64,000 bases of DNA from Dinghuibacter silviterrae (GTDB taxonomy: Bacteria; Bacteroidota; Bacteroidia; Chitinophagales; Chitinophagaceae). Positions within the stretch are counted from its first letter, which is position 1; every line of letters starts with the position of its first letter. Position numbers and translations under genes: made by a program. Below the pieces are notes generated by a model, which was not told where the DNA came from, did no database searches, and saw only the letters and a list, made by a program, of their open reading frames with translations. Positions 33,215 to 40,541 of this stretch are shown in pieces. The DNA is taken from the NCBI RefSeq assembly GCF_004366355.1, contig NZ_SODV01000001.1, positions 3,224,001-3,288,000 on the forward strand, in the 5' to 3' direction.

Positions 33215-33589
33215 TTAAACAGGCGAATTCACCCACCAGGCGTTCCCAAATGCATCTTTGAATCCGCCGCCCCTTCCATAGGGCCGGTTGTCGAGCTCCT
33301 GTAGAAGGGTAACGTCGGGCCGCACCAGGGCCTTTGCAAATACCTCATCAACCTTGTCCACATAAAGGAACATGGAGGAGGGGAAGGGGGCGTAGACATC
33401 GGTGGCATCGGCAAACATGATGACGGCGGGACCGATACGAAGTTCCCCGTGCATCAGGATGCCCGGGGAGCGGTCGGCGCTGTATTGGAGGGTGGCACCG
33501 AAAACGTCTTTTACAAAATCCAGGAACCGGTAGGCCCCGGGGACGATCAGGTAGGGCATAATGGGGAGGTAGTTGTCGGGAACTTGCAT
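33215..33589 (-). CDS. VOC-family glyoxalase/bleomycin-resistance-type protein
   Basis: 124 aa. The PhnB-like VOC layout is visible: LPIMPYLIVPGAYRFLDFVKDVFGA, then MHGELRIGPAVIMFADA, SSMFLYVDKVDEVFAKAL, and FKDAFGNAWWVNSPV at the end (the DPxGxxW-like motif). One betaalphabetabetabeta pair, cytoplasmic. Members bind metal or small ligands; many in this subgroup have no assigned substrate. A 63-bp gap separates it from the AraC gene on the same strand, so the regulator may control it. Confidence 0.87.
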   Translation of the reverse strand: MQVPDNYLPIMPYLIVPGAYRFLDFVKDVFGATLQYSADRSPGILMHGELRIGPAVIMFADATDVYAPFPSSMFLYVDKVDEVFAKALVRPDVTLLQELDNRPYGRGGGFKDAFGNAWWVNSPV

Positions 33590-33652
33590 GGGATAAACTT
33601 TTTGACAAAGGTGCCACGGAGCGGCGGCATGAAATTGTAAATCCGCGACAAC

Positions 33653-34450
33653 CTAGTTCTTCCACTGCGCCGCTTCCGCCTTCCCCCCGAAGTATTCCTT
33701 GGGGTGATGTCCGGAAAAGGCCTTGAACTCGTGGATAAAGTGGGACTGGTCGTAGTACCCGCAGGCATAGGCGATCTGCGTCAGGGTTAGTCCCTTGTCT
33801 CCATAAGGCTCCAAGGCGCCGCCAAACCGGCTAAGCCGGGCAAAGAGTTTGGGACTGAAGCCCGAATAAGTTTTGAAGTCGCGTTCGAACTGGCGGCGGG
33901 ACCGGAAGCATTGGTCGGCGAGGTAGGCGAGGTCTACCAGTCCCTCCCGGCTGACGACCGACCGTATGGCGTGTATCACGAAGGCTTCGAGGGGGTGAAG
34001 GCGGGACGTCAAAAAAGTGCTTAGCAATTCGACACGGGTCGGGTTGTCCGGGGCGGACAAGATCCGCTCTTCCAAAATGCGGCCCTCGGCCCCACAGAGC
34101 GACGCCAGGTCTACCGATTGATTCGACACCGATTGCGCCGATACCCCAAAGAGCGCCGGGAGCCCATAGGGGTACAAGAAGGCACCGAAGATGCCAAAGT
34201 TTTCCTGGATCGCATAGCGGTTGAAGCTGGTAGTTTGTCCTGTGATACCGGATCGAAAAGACGGGGCCTGGTCTCCAGAGGGCAGGATTTCGGTAAAGGA
34301 GCCTTTGTAGTGAAATACCATCTCCGGGCAGCCGCTGGCCAGCGTGCGGTGGACGTACATTTCTCCGGGTGGAAAGTTGCTTTCCAGCACCCAAAAGAAC
34401 CGTACATACGGGGCAAGCAAGGGTGGGGGCGGTATTTCCAGATAGGTCAT
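33653..34450 (-). CDS. AraC-family transcriptional regulator
   Basis: 265 aa. The N-terminal half (PPPPLLAPYVRFFWVLE, GCPEMVFHYKG) is of the DUF6597 type found in AraC proteins. The C-terminal 100 residues are the AraC double HTH: LVDLAYLADQCFRSRRQFER and LTQIAYACGYYDQSHFIHEF with FSGHHPKEYF. Its ATG lies in an ATGA overlap (34447-34450) with the preceding 145-aa gene, so the two are co-translated. The likely target is its own operon or the VOC gene downstream. Confidence 0.9.
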   Translation of the reverse strand: MTYLEIPPPPLLAPYVRFFWVLESNFPPGEMYVHRTLASGCPEMVFHYKGSFTEILPSGDQAPSFRSGITGQTTSFNRYAIQENFGIFGAFLYPYGLPALFGVSAQSVSNQSVDLASLCGAEGRILEERILSAPDNPTRVELLSTFLTSRLHPLEAFVIHAIRSVVSREGLVDLAYLADQCFRSRRQFERDFKTYSGFSPKLFARLSRFGGALEPYGDKGLTLTQIAYACGYYDQSHFIHEFKAFSGHHPKEYFGGKAEAAQWKN

Positions 34451-34884
34451 GCAGCAGAGACGATCTTACCCAGTCCTTTCAGCACAATTCGTTCCAAAAG
34501 CGGTTCGTTGATCTGGGAAGGGTCATAGACATTGATCGTCGTGGATTCGTTGAACTCGGTATAGATAAAAACTTTGCGGTGGTCATAATTGCCCGCGAAT
34601 GTAAAAACGACCGGTTTGTGGTGTCCCCTCAGGCGAACGGAATAGCTTCGGTGGAGGTACTGTTCAAACTTTTCTTGTGTGCCGGCGTCCAGCTCCAGGT
34701 GGTGTCCCTGGTCCCTGACCTGGTCCAGGAAACGGTGGAGGGCGGGGTGGATCTCCGTCTGTACCAGGGAAGAAAAGGCCGAGTTGAAAGCGTTCCTCTT
34801 CCGTTCGTATTCCCGCAACAACTCCTCCCGGGCGGCCGGCCGCTCATCGAATGCAATGGGTGGGTAAACGGGCGCTTTTAGCAT
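34447..34884 (-). CDS. Hypothetical protein, paralogue of the 35029 gene
   Basis: 145 aa, no signal or membrane segment. Key parts: RNAFNSAFSSLVQTEIHPAL, FLDQVRDQGHHLELDAG, and HKPVVFTFAGNYDHRKVFIY. These align with RRIFNAHFRKVLATEIRPTM, YTRRGYWVEIHS and VDIAAVANYDYKKIFFILE of the gene at 35029, so both belong to one unrecognised family with a helical first half and a beta-rich second half. Coupled by ATGA to the AraC gene. The first gene of a two-gene operon beginning after the terminator at 34962. Confidence 0.65.
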   Translation of the reverse strand: MLKAPVYPPIAFDERPAAREELLREYERKRNAFNSAFSSLVQTEIHPALHRFLDQVRDQGHHLELDAGTQEKFEQYLHRSYSVRLRGHHKPVVFTFAGNYDHRKVFIYTEFNESTTINVYDPSQINEPLLERIVLKGLGKIVSAA

Positions 34885-34961
34885 ACCATAAAGTTGCTGA
34901 ATTCTTGGTTAGTAGGTATTAATTAAAATTAGCATGTTTTTCCAGACTTACAAATAGTTGT

Positions 34962-34993
34962 AAAAAAAATAGTTACGGGTAGAAACCCGTAAC
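34962..34993 (-). terminator. Strong leftward terminator after the 35029 gene
   Basis: Stem GTTACGGGT/ACCCGTAAC (9 bp, perfect), 4-nt loop, followed on the minus strand by TATTTTTTTT. It lies 36 bp after the stop of the 144-aa gene. Confidence 0.88.
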
Positions 34994-35028
34994 CTGGTTG
35001 TGAATGCTGAAACTTACTACTGTAAGGA

Positions 35029-35463
35029 CTATAGGGTAGGTAGTAAAGGCAAAAGCCAGTCGAGGATGGCCTTTCGGTTCACCTCTGTCATTGTAAGTTG
35101 CTGCTGGTGGGTCTTTTCGCCCATTTCCAGGATAAAGAAAATTTTCTTGTAGTCATAGTTGGCTACGGCAGCAATGTCCACTTTCCCGGCTTGAGTGCCG
35201 TTGATGGAATAGCACTGATGTACGTGTGCGAGATACCGTCTGTCGATCAGGCTGTGGATCTCTACCCAGTAGCCGCGCCGGGTATACTCTGCCATTACCT
35301 CGTCCATGGTCGGCCGGATTTCCGTTGCCAGGACTTTTCGAAAGTGGGCATTGAAAATGCGCCGGTTGGCCTCGTACTCCTGTTGTAGTGCTGCGTGACC
35401 ACCGATGATGGCTGTCAGTTGCTCCGCGTAGGGAGCGAGGCGGCTGTCAAATTCTCTTGGCAT
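35029..35463 (-). CDS. Hypothetical protein, paralogue of the 34447 gene
   Basis: 144 aa from the ATG at 35463 (an upstream TTG at 35487 would add eight residues). Same family as the 145-aa protein at 34447: FNAHFRKVLATEIRPTMDEV, RRGYWVEIHSLIDRRYL, VANYDYKKIFFILEMGE. No known domain recognised. It is a single transcription unit with its own strong terminator. Two diverged copies this close suggest an old local duplication with the AraC gene added to one. Confidence 0.65.
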   Translation of the reverse strand: MPREFDSRLAPYAEQLTAIIGGHAALQQEYEANRRIFNAHFRKVLATEIRPTMDEVMAEYTRRGYWVEIHSLIDRRYLAHVHQCYSINGTQAGKVDIAAVANYDYKKIFFILEMGEKTHQQQLTMTEVNRKAILDWLLPLLPTL

Positions 35464-35822
35464 AGAGGGTTCATTTTGGTTTAGCAAACAATCGTTTGGT
35501 ATCTTGCTAAAACAAGCGAGCAGTGATTTTGAACCTATTTACCCTGTCGTCTTTTCTATCATTAACAAACGCTTCACAAATCCCTGTCGCGGATAGGGCG
35601 TTTAGATAAGTATTCCCAGAATGGATAAAATGGTTTGTGGAAATTCTGTGGAAAAAATGTTCCTTGTGGAACGGTATGTAAAATTACGGTTTTTGACCGG
35701 TGGACTACGAACGCCCAGAATCGTTGAACTACTGCGACTTTCGGTCAACGCTCCTAACGGACTTCCTGGACTTCGGTTAACCTACACCGTTAGTGTAAAA
35801 AAAATTTTGTAAATGTTAAACA
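35464..35822. other. 360-bp divergent intergenic region
   Basis: Separates the leftward 144-aa gene from the rightward ECF sigma operon, so it must hold two promoters. A broken inverted repeat (AACGC at about 35569 with GCGTT near 35609, inner CCCT/AGGG) is visible. A 63-codon frame at 35621 has no family features and I do not call it. Confidence 0.5.
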
Positions 35823-36425
35823 ATGTGTAAATTCGTGAGGAATATCCAATTACTTATCCTATTTATAAACCTCTCCTTGGGAAACGCGTTCACATTTCAG
35901 GCAGATTTGGTGACCCGGCTGAAGGCCCGCGACGAGGCGGCCTTTGCTGAAATGTATCGCAACTACTCCAATGCTTTTCTATCTATTATCACTAAGATCA
36001 CCAATGGCGACATCGAGGCAGCAAAGGATATTCTGCAGGAAGCCATGGTCAAGGTCTGGAACAACATCCACCTCTATGATTCCTCGAAGGGAACGTTGTT
36101 TACGTGGGTGATGAACATCAGCCGCAACACGGCGATCGACAAACTGAGGTCGAAAGACTTCAAGAACCAACTCAAGAACCGCTCCCTGGAAACATCCGAA
36201 GCCCAGGATTACCAACCGGTCCCCTCCCTGAACACGGAGCTGATCGGTGTAAAAAAGATGTTGGAAAAACTGGACTCCAGCCACCGGGACGTCGTCGACG
36301 TCGTATATATGATGGGTTATTCCCATGCAGAGGCGGCCGAAGTCCTGGATATACCGCTCGGGACGGTGAAAACCCGGTTGAGGAATGCCATTGTTGAATT
36401 GAGAAAACAATATCGTATCGCATAA
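35823..36425 (+). CDS. ECF-type sigma-70 factor paired with an RskA-like anti-sigma factor
   Basis: 200 aa as drawn. Region 2 is AAFAEMYRNYSNAFLSIITK..DILQEAMVKVWNN and TLFTWVMNISRNTAIDKLRS; region 4 is LDSSHRDVVDVVYMMGYSHA and IPLGTVKTRLRNAIVELRK. It is of the SigK-like ECF group. The first 28 residues are unusually hydrophobic for a sigma factor (IQLLILFINLSLGNAF), so the true start may be lower, for example the GTG at about 35911. The anti-sigma gene follows after 3 bp. Typical regulation is release from the membrane-bound partner by an envelope signal. Confidence 0.88.
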   Translation: MCKFVRNIQLLILFINLSLGNAFTFQADLVTRLKARDEAAFAEMYRNYSNAFLSIITKITNGDIEAAKDILQEAMVKVWNNIHLYDSSKGTLFTWVMNISRNTAIDKLRSKDFKNQLKNRSLETSEAQDYQPVPSLNTELIGVKKMLEKLDSSHRDVVDVVYMMGYSHAEAAEVLDIPLGTVKTRLRNAIVELRKQYRIA

Positions 36426-36428
36426 GGA

Positions 36429-37292
36429 ATGACACTTGAGGAACTGATATCATCCGGAAAGCTGGAGCTCTATGTAGCCGGCGTTCTCTCAGACAGGGAG
36501 ATGTCGGATATCGGTATCCTTGCCGTGGAGAATCCCGCCGTGGCCTCCGAGATCGAGAAAATCGAAAAGGTCATGATCGAGTGGCTCAGCCCCCAGGAAT
36601 TCCAGATGCCCGACACGGAGAAAGAGAAGCAGATCGACGAAATCCTCGGCAGGATCCGCAAGGAACCTAAAATACCGTTAAACGGGATCCCTCCCGTGAG
36701 TGGCAACGGACACCATACCGCCCCCGCACCGGTACGCCCCCTTCATCCGAAACGCCAGCCCCAATGGGCCATGGCGGCCCTGGTGGCCGGTCTTGTCCTG
36801 ACTACTGGGTTGACGGTATGGATGGCGGTCCGTTACGCCCGCCTGGCCCCGGAAGCGACTGCATTGAGGACCCAGTACCAGGATCTGGCCAACGCCCAGA
36901 ACCAGTACCAGGATCAGATGACCCGTATGCAAACACAGGTGAATCTCATGCGCAACATCCTGACGCGGCGCATCGAGCTCAGCACCGTAGCGGGTAACAA
37001 GATCACTTCGGCCGATAACTATATGCTGGTCTACTGGAATCCGGAGACCAAGAAGCTCCTCCTCGTAGACGCCCATTTACCCGAACTATCGTCCCAGCAA
37101 CAATACCAGTTGTGGGCGCTGTATGACGGCAAGCCCATCGACGCCGGTGTGTTCGATCCCAAAGACCTTCAGGCAAGCTCCAGCTTCCAAAAAGATATTC
37201 CAAACGCCCAGGCCTTTGCCGTCACGGTAGAGCCAAAGGGCGGTAGCAAGACGCCGACCCTCAGCAATTTGTGCATGATGGGCAAGCTATAA
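36429..37292 (+). CDS. RskA-like membrane anti-sigma factor
   Basis: 287 aa. The N-terminal cytoplasmic part (1-60) resembles the anti-sigma helical domain (LEELISSGKLELYVAGVLSD), followed by a Pro-rich linker, one membrane helix (about 114-136) and a periplasmic coiled region, then the RskA C-terminal domain (about 180-287; YMLVYWNPETKKLLLVDAHL, QQYQLWALYDGKPIDAGVF, FAVTVEPKGGSKTPT). It holds the adjacent sigma factor inactive at the membrane. Three base pairs separate the genes and a strong terminator follows, so this is a two-gene operon. Confidence 0.88.
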   Translation: MTLEELISSGKLELYVAGVLSDREMSDIGILAVENPAVASEIEKIEKVMIEWLSPQEFQMPDTEKEKQIDEILGRIRKEPKIPLNGIPPVSGNGHHTAPAPVRPLHPKRQPQWAMAALVAGLVLTTGLTVWMAVRYARLAPEATALRTQYQDLANAQNQYQDQMTRMQTQVNLMRNILTRRIELSTVAGNKITSADNYMLVYWNPETKKLLLVDAHLPELSSQQQYQLWALYDGKPIDAGVFDPKDLQASSSFQKDIPNAQAFAVTVEPKGGSKTPTLSNLCMMGKL

Positions 37293-37321
37293 AAGACAGT
37301 TTCAGTCCGTACCTATGACCC

Positions 37322-37351
37322 GGCCGTGAGAAGAAATTCCACGGCCTTTTT
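37322..37351 (+). terminator. Terminator of the ECF/RskA-like operon
   Basis: Stem GGCCGTG/CACGGCC (7 bp), loop of 11 nt, then five T; 30 bp after the stop codon. Confidence 0.85.
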
Positions 37352-37468
37352 GTTACTAGCCATTTTCCCTTTGTCATTTCCCCTCAAATCTTGTAGTTGA
37401 ACCGCTCGTTAACGATACGTTATGATCTCATTTGTGATGTGATAACAACGAATTTCTTTAGTGTACCT

Positions 37469-37545
37469 TAACTTTGGTCTAAGAACGATTTGGTGTTTTT
37501 CATAGGTTAGCTAGCGGCCTGCTTTTCTAAGCGGGCTTTTCTTTT
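37469..37545 (+). ncRNA. Candidate short RNA: -7 box to terminator, antisense to the coupling-protein 3' end
   Basis: TAACTTTG (37469-37476) fits the -7 box and a hairpin with T-run ends at 37545, leaving a possible transcript of about 60 nt with no coding potential. It would overlap the last codons of the minus-strand coupling gene. No -33 element at the right distance; this is a weak call. Confidence 0.22.
37517..37545 (+). terminator. Rightward terminator overlapping the end of the coupling-protein gene
   Basis: Stem GCCTGCTT/AAGCGGGC (8 bp, one wobble), loop TTCT, then TTTTCTTTT. It covers the stop codon and the last codons of the leftward gene ending at 37527. Confidence 0.6.
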
Positions 37546-39296
37546 AAATGCCAATGAGTTATCTCTCCTTTTTTCTGTTGCACTCTCAAATGTTGTAAGC
37601 TCGGTTCCTTGTTAATTCGTTCCATGGCGTCAATCACCAAGTCTCTAATTTCCTCTTTGATCTTATTGTAATTATCGTTGATATCCTTCTCGGTTGGGGG
37701 CTTGTCCAGCATTGGTATTTCTACCGATGGGGCTTCCGGGCTCCGAACCATTTGGCCGTGGAAAAGTTTGTATGTCAGCGGTTGGGACGGGTTGTCTGAG
37801 AGGACACCGACCATTTCACCGGCGGAGAGCGTGGCCAGCCGGGAGGGTGGTAAAGCTGGGTCCAGGTGGTAGGAGAGGCCGGTGCTTTCGGAGCGTTCCC
37901 CTTTATGCGTACTCTTTCTTTCCTGGAGGATCCGGCCGAAGCGTTCGGATAACTGGTGGGCGCTTTCTCCTGTGACCTGGCCGGCGATCACATTGCCTGT
38001 CAGATTCAATAGAACGTCTGCTTGTTCCTTGCCGTATTCTTTTCTGAGTTGGCTCATATCCTGGACGACTAGGGTGGCTGCTACTTTATTGGAACGGGCA
38101 GTTGCCAGGAGGGTATCCACCCCGTTGAAATAGAGGGTGGGGAACTCGTCGAAAACCAGGGCGCAGGGTAGGCGGCTTGGCTGGTTCACCTGGCGGACGA
38201 GACGGGAGACATAGAGGGAAAGCACTGCTCCATAGACTTCTTGTTTCTGGGGGGAGTTACCCATACAAACGATCCGGGGTTTGTCCGGGTGGTTGATGTC
38301 CAGACTAAAGTCGTTTCCTGACAGAATATAATAGAGATGGGGGACGGCCAGGCGCGCCAGCGATATTTTCGCGCCTGCTGTCTGGCCTTCCAGTTGGGGC
38401 ATTACGTTTTGATGGTAGGCGGAAATAAAGGGGTTGATCAGAAACTCGATTTGTGGCTCTGTCCGCAGGATGGAGAAAAGACTTTCATAGGGTGTTTGCA
38501 TCAGTTCGATGGCATGGGGAAGGGTACAGTACTGTCCGCCCTTGAGTCGTTTTAAGAACCAGATGAGGGCTGTCAGGAAATTGATGGCAGATTCTACGAA
38601 GAAGTCCCCTTGTTTACGGATCCAATCCCTGTTTAAGCTGAGGAGGAGGACGCGGGAGGCTTCGGCTGCTTCGGCCAGGTCCGTTAGAGTGTCGGGGTGG
38701 ATGGGGTTGCAGCGTTGGGAGCGCGCCAGGTCGTCGAAGTGGACCAGGTGGAAGGTGGTGCCGTTTCCGTATTGCCGCCAGCAGCGATAGACCAGGCGGC
38801 TTAGGTCGTCGTACTTGAAGTCGTAGACAAACATGGTGAACCCCTTTTGCAGTTGTTGTTCGATCAGGGGGCGGATGATGTACCAGGATTTGCCGGAGCC
38901 GGGGGAACCCATGACCAGGAGGCCGCGGAAGGGTTCAAGAATATTTACCCAGCCCCTCTTTTTGTGCCCCTGGAATACGTAGCGGGTCCGTAGGTTGACG
39001 GAGTAGGGGTTGGTCAGTCGACGGCGCTGTTGGGGGAAGCTTTCGGCTTCGGTGTTGAAGACGGGGGGCGTGACGCTATGTCCTAAGCGCGCCATAAGCC
39101 AGGCGGCGATTGCCAATGAAGGGAGGGCCCAGATCTTTTTGAAGATCCAGTCCTCCCTTCTGTGGTAGAGCCATCGGTCCAATGAGACCCAGTGATGGGG
39201 GCCCAGGAGCGCGTAGGCGTGAATATAGATCCAGAGGGCAATAGCGGTTATCGCGACTGCGAGGGCCAGTCGGCGGTATGACTCAGGCTGTGGCAT
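37527..39296 (-). CDS. Conjugative coupling protein (TraG/VirD4-type ATPase, MobC-like)
   Basis: 589 aa. Two N-terminal membrane helices (about 9-31 and 54-70), then Walker A GSPGSGKS (130-137) in LLVMGSPGSGKSWYIIRPLI, Walker B ALVFDEFPTLYF, and VVQDMSQLRKEYG with NLTGNVIAGQVTG, the motifs of type IV coupling ATPases. It links a relaxase-DNA complex to a type IV channel at the inner membrane. The relaxase gene lies directly upstream and overlaps it by 49 bp. No other transfer genes (TraA-TraO) are in the window, so it would depend on a helper element. Confidence 0.9.
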   Translation of the reverse strand: MPQPESYRRLALAVAITAIALWIYIHAYALLGPHHWVSLDRWLYHRREDWIFKKIWALPSLAIAAWLMARLGHSVTPPVFNTEAESFPQQRRRLTNPYSVNLRTRYVFQGHKKRGWVNILEPFRGLLVMGSPGSGKSWYIIRPLIEQQLQKGFTMFVYDFKYDDLSRLVYRCWRQYGNGTTFHLVHFDDLARSQRCNPIHPDTLTDLAEAAEASRVLLLSLNRDWIRKQGDFFVESAINFLTALIWFLKRLKGGQYCTLPHAIELMQTPYESLFSILRTEPQIEFLINPFISAYHQNVMPQLEGQTAGAKISLARLAVPHLYYILSGNDFSLDINHPDKPRIVCMGNSPQKQEVYGAVLSLYVSRLVRQVNQPSRLPCALVFDEFPTLYFNGVDTLLATARSNKVAATLVVQDMSQLRKEYGKEQADVLLNLTGNVIAGQVTGESAHQLSERFGRILQERKSTHKGERSESTGLSYHLDPALPPSRLATLSAGEMVGVLSDNPSQPLTYKLFHGQMVRSPEAPSVEIPMLDKPPTEKDINDNYNKIKEEIRDLVIDAMERINKEPSLQHLRVQQKKGEITHWHLKEKPA

Positions 39297-40303
39297 AGGA
39301 CCAGGTCTTTTTGTTGCGCTTGGCAGCGTTCGATCAAGGTAGAAGCGGTGTATTCGGGACCAAGGCTTTCACCGGAAATGACCCAACACGACCGGTTGTC
39401 CAGGAAGGCCAACTGGTCGCCATTCCATAGTAGTTGAACCCCTACCGCCAGTAAGTCCTCCTGGAGAGCAGGCAGGGGAGGCGTGTCTCCCTGCATGAAC
39501 CAATCAATATACGTCCTTATCCGCCGGGACGCGTTCTCTTCATTGCTCCGGCTGCGGGCGAAGCGGTCTTCCAGGAAAGCAAGCGTGGGCTTGCCTGGTA
39601 TCCGGCTAGCCTTTATACCCATGCCTAGGGTTTTGCCCCGTTCATCCAGCAAGCGGTACACCAGGCCGCGGTGTTCATAAATGCGTGACCCTGGGCGCCC
39701 CCGGTCCGCTTTGATGTTATACATGCGCAGGAGGGCATTGTAGGCCACCAGGGAGGTAAATTGATAATCTTCCAGGACTTTGCTTACCGTACGATGGATG
39801 GCTCGCCCCATGACCTCCTTGCCGTATCTGGCGGGGTAAACAGGCTCTCCATCTAAAAGATGTTGATGCCCGTCAAGCTTTGTCATGAAGACATAATCCG
39901 TGTCCCTAAGTGGTTGTGTACGTACTAGGTCGAATTCATGTTCCAATTCGCGGGTGACACGTTTAGACTGCATGCGAAGTCTACGTTCCGAAATAAAGCT
40001 GTCGTAACTGGTGACGACATGAAGGTGGGGATGGAAGGTATCCAAGTGCTGATAAACGCGGAACGATTCGTGGTCCAGGTCCATGTGAAACATGTATCGC
40101 CTGGATAAAGATGCAAGGCTATCGGACCCTAGTTGGTCGCCTGGGTCAAAAGCCAGGACGATGTGCAGGCCACTTTTCAATAATGAGACATCAATCGGGG
40201 CGTTTTCTTCCAATAGAAGCCTGGCAAAACCTCCTGATACCTTCTTTTCGTTATAGTGGATTGCCTTCCGGATGTTGAGTGCCTGTCTTAATTGTGTTAT
40301 CAT
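39248..40303 (-). CDS. MobB-type relaxase (mobilisation nuclease)
   Basis: 351 aa from the ATG at 40303; a longer frame starts at 40414 but adds residues without motifs. Motif I Y17-N-E-K-K (in AIHYNEKKV) offers the nicking tyrosine and motif III H86-x-D-T-x-x-x-H93-x-H95 (in YQHLDTFHPHLHVVTS) is the metal site of HUH relaxases of the Bacteroidota MobB/MOBP group. It nicks oriT and leads the strand into a recipient. The usual small MobA partner gene is not seen upstream. The relaxase C-terminal coding end overlaps the coupling gene by 49 bp, implying one operon. Confidence 0.88.
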   Translation of the reverse strand: MITQLRQALNIRKAIHYNEKKVSGGFARLLLEENAPIDVSLLKSGLHIVLAFDPGDQLGSDSLASLSRRYMFHMDLDHESFRVYQHLDTFHPHLHVVTSYDSFISERRLRMQSKRVTRELEHEFDLVRTQPLRDTDYVFMTKLDGHQHLLDGEPVYPARYGKEVMGRAIHRTVSKVLEDYQFTSLVAYNALLRMYNIKADRGRPGSRIYEHRGLVYRLLDERGKTLGMGIKASRIPGKPTLAFLEDRFARSRSNEENASRRIRTYIDWFMQGDTPPLPALQEDLLAVGVQLLWNGDQLAFLDNRSCWVISGESLGPEYTASTLIERCQAQQKDLVLCHSLSHTADWPSQSR

Positions 40304-40374
40304 CTGGGAAAAATTTTGTGAAGAATAAAGATAGGATAGCTTACTAAAATATCCTTTCCCAAAAAAGAAACTCC

Positions 40375-40392
40375 GGGTTTCCACGGATACCC
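40375..40392. repeat. 18-bp imperfect palindrome upstream of the relaxase, oriT candidate
   Basis: GGGTTTCC-AC-GGATACCC has 8-nt arms with one internal T-T mismatch, 72 bp upstream of the relaxase start. oriT sites of mobilisable elements usually hold such inverted repeats close to the relaxase gene. The identification as oriT is inference. Confidence 0.35.
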
Positions 40393-40541
40393 CTCTATAC
40401 TCCGCTTTGCACAAGTTTTCCTCCGGATATCAAACGCCCTTACTTAGGCATTTCCCCATTTTTGATCCCCTGGCCTTTAACGTCTATTTGCTTGTCTCTG
40501 TGATCCGTTGCTAGCCTATGAAAACGCCCTAACGCGTATCG

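Noticed and set aside
35621-35812. 63-codon frame before the ECF sigma gene
   Set aside because: No family features, lies in a divergent promoter region and has poor codon bias.
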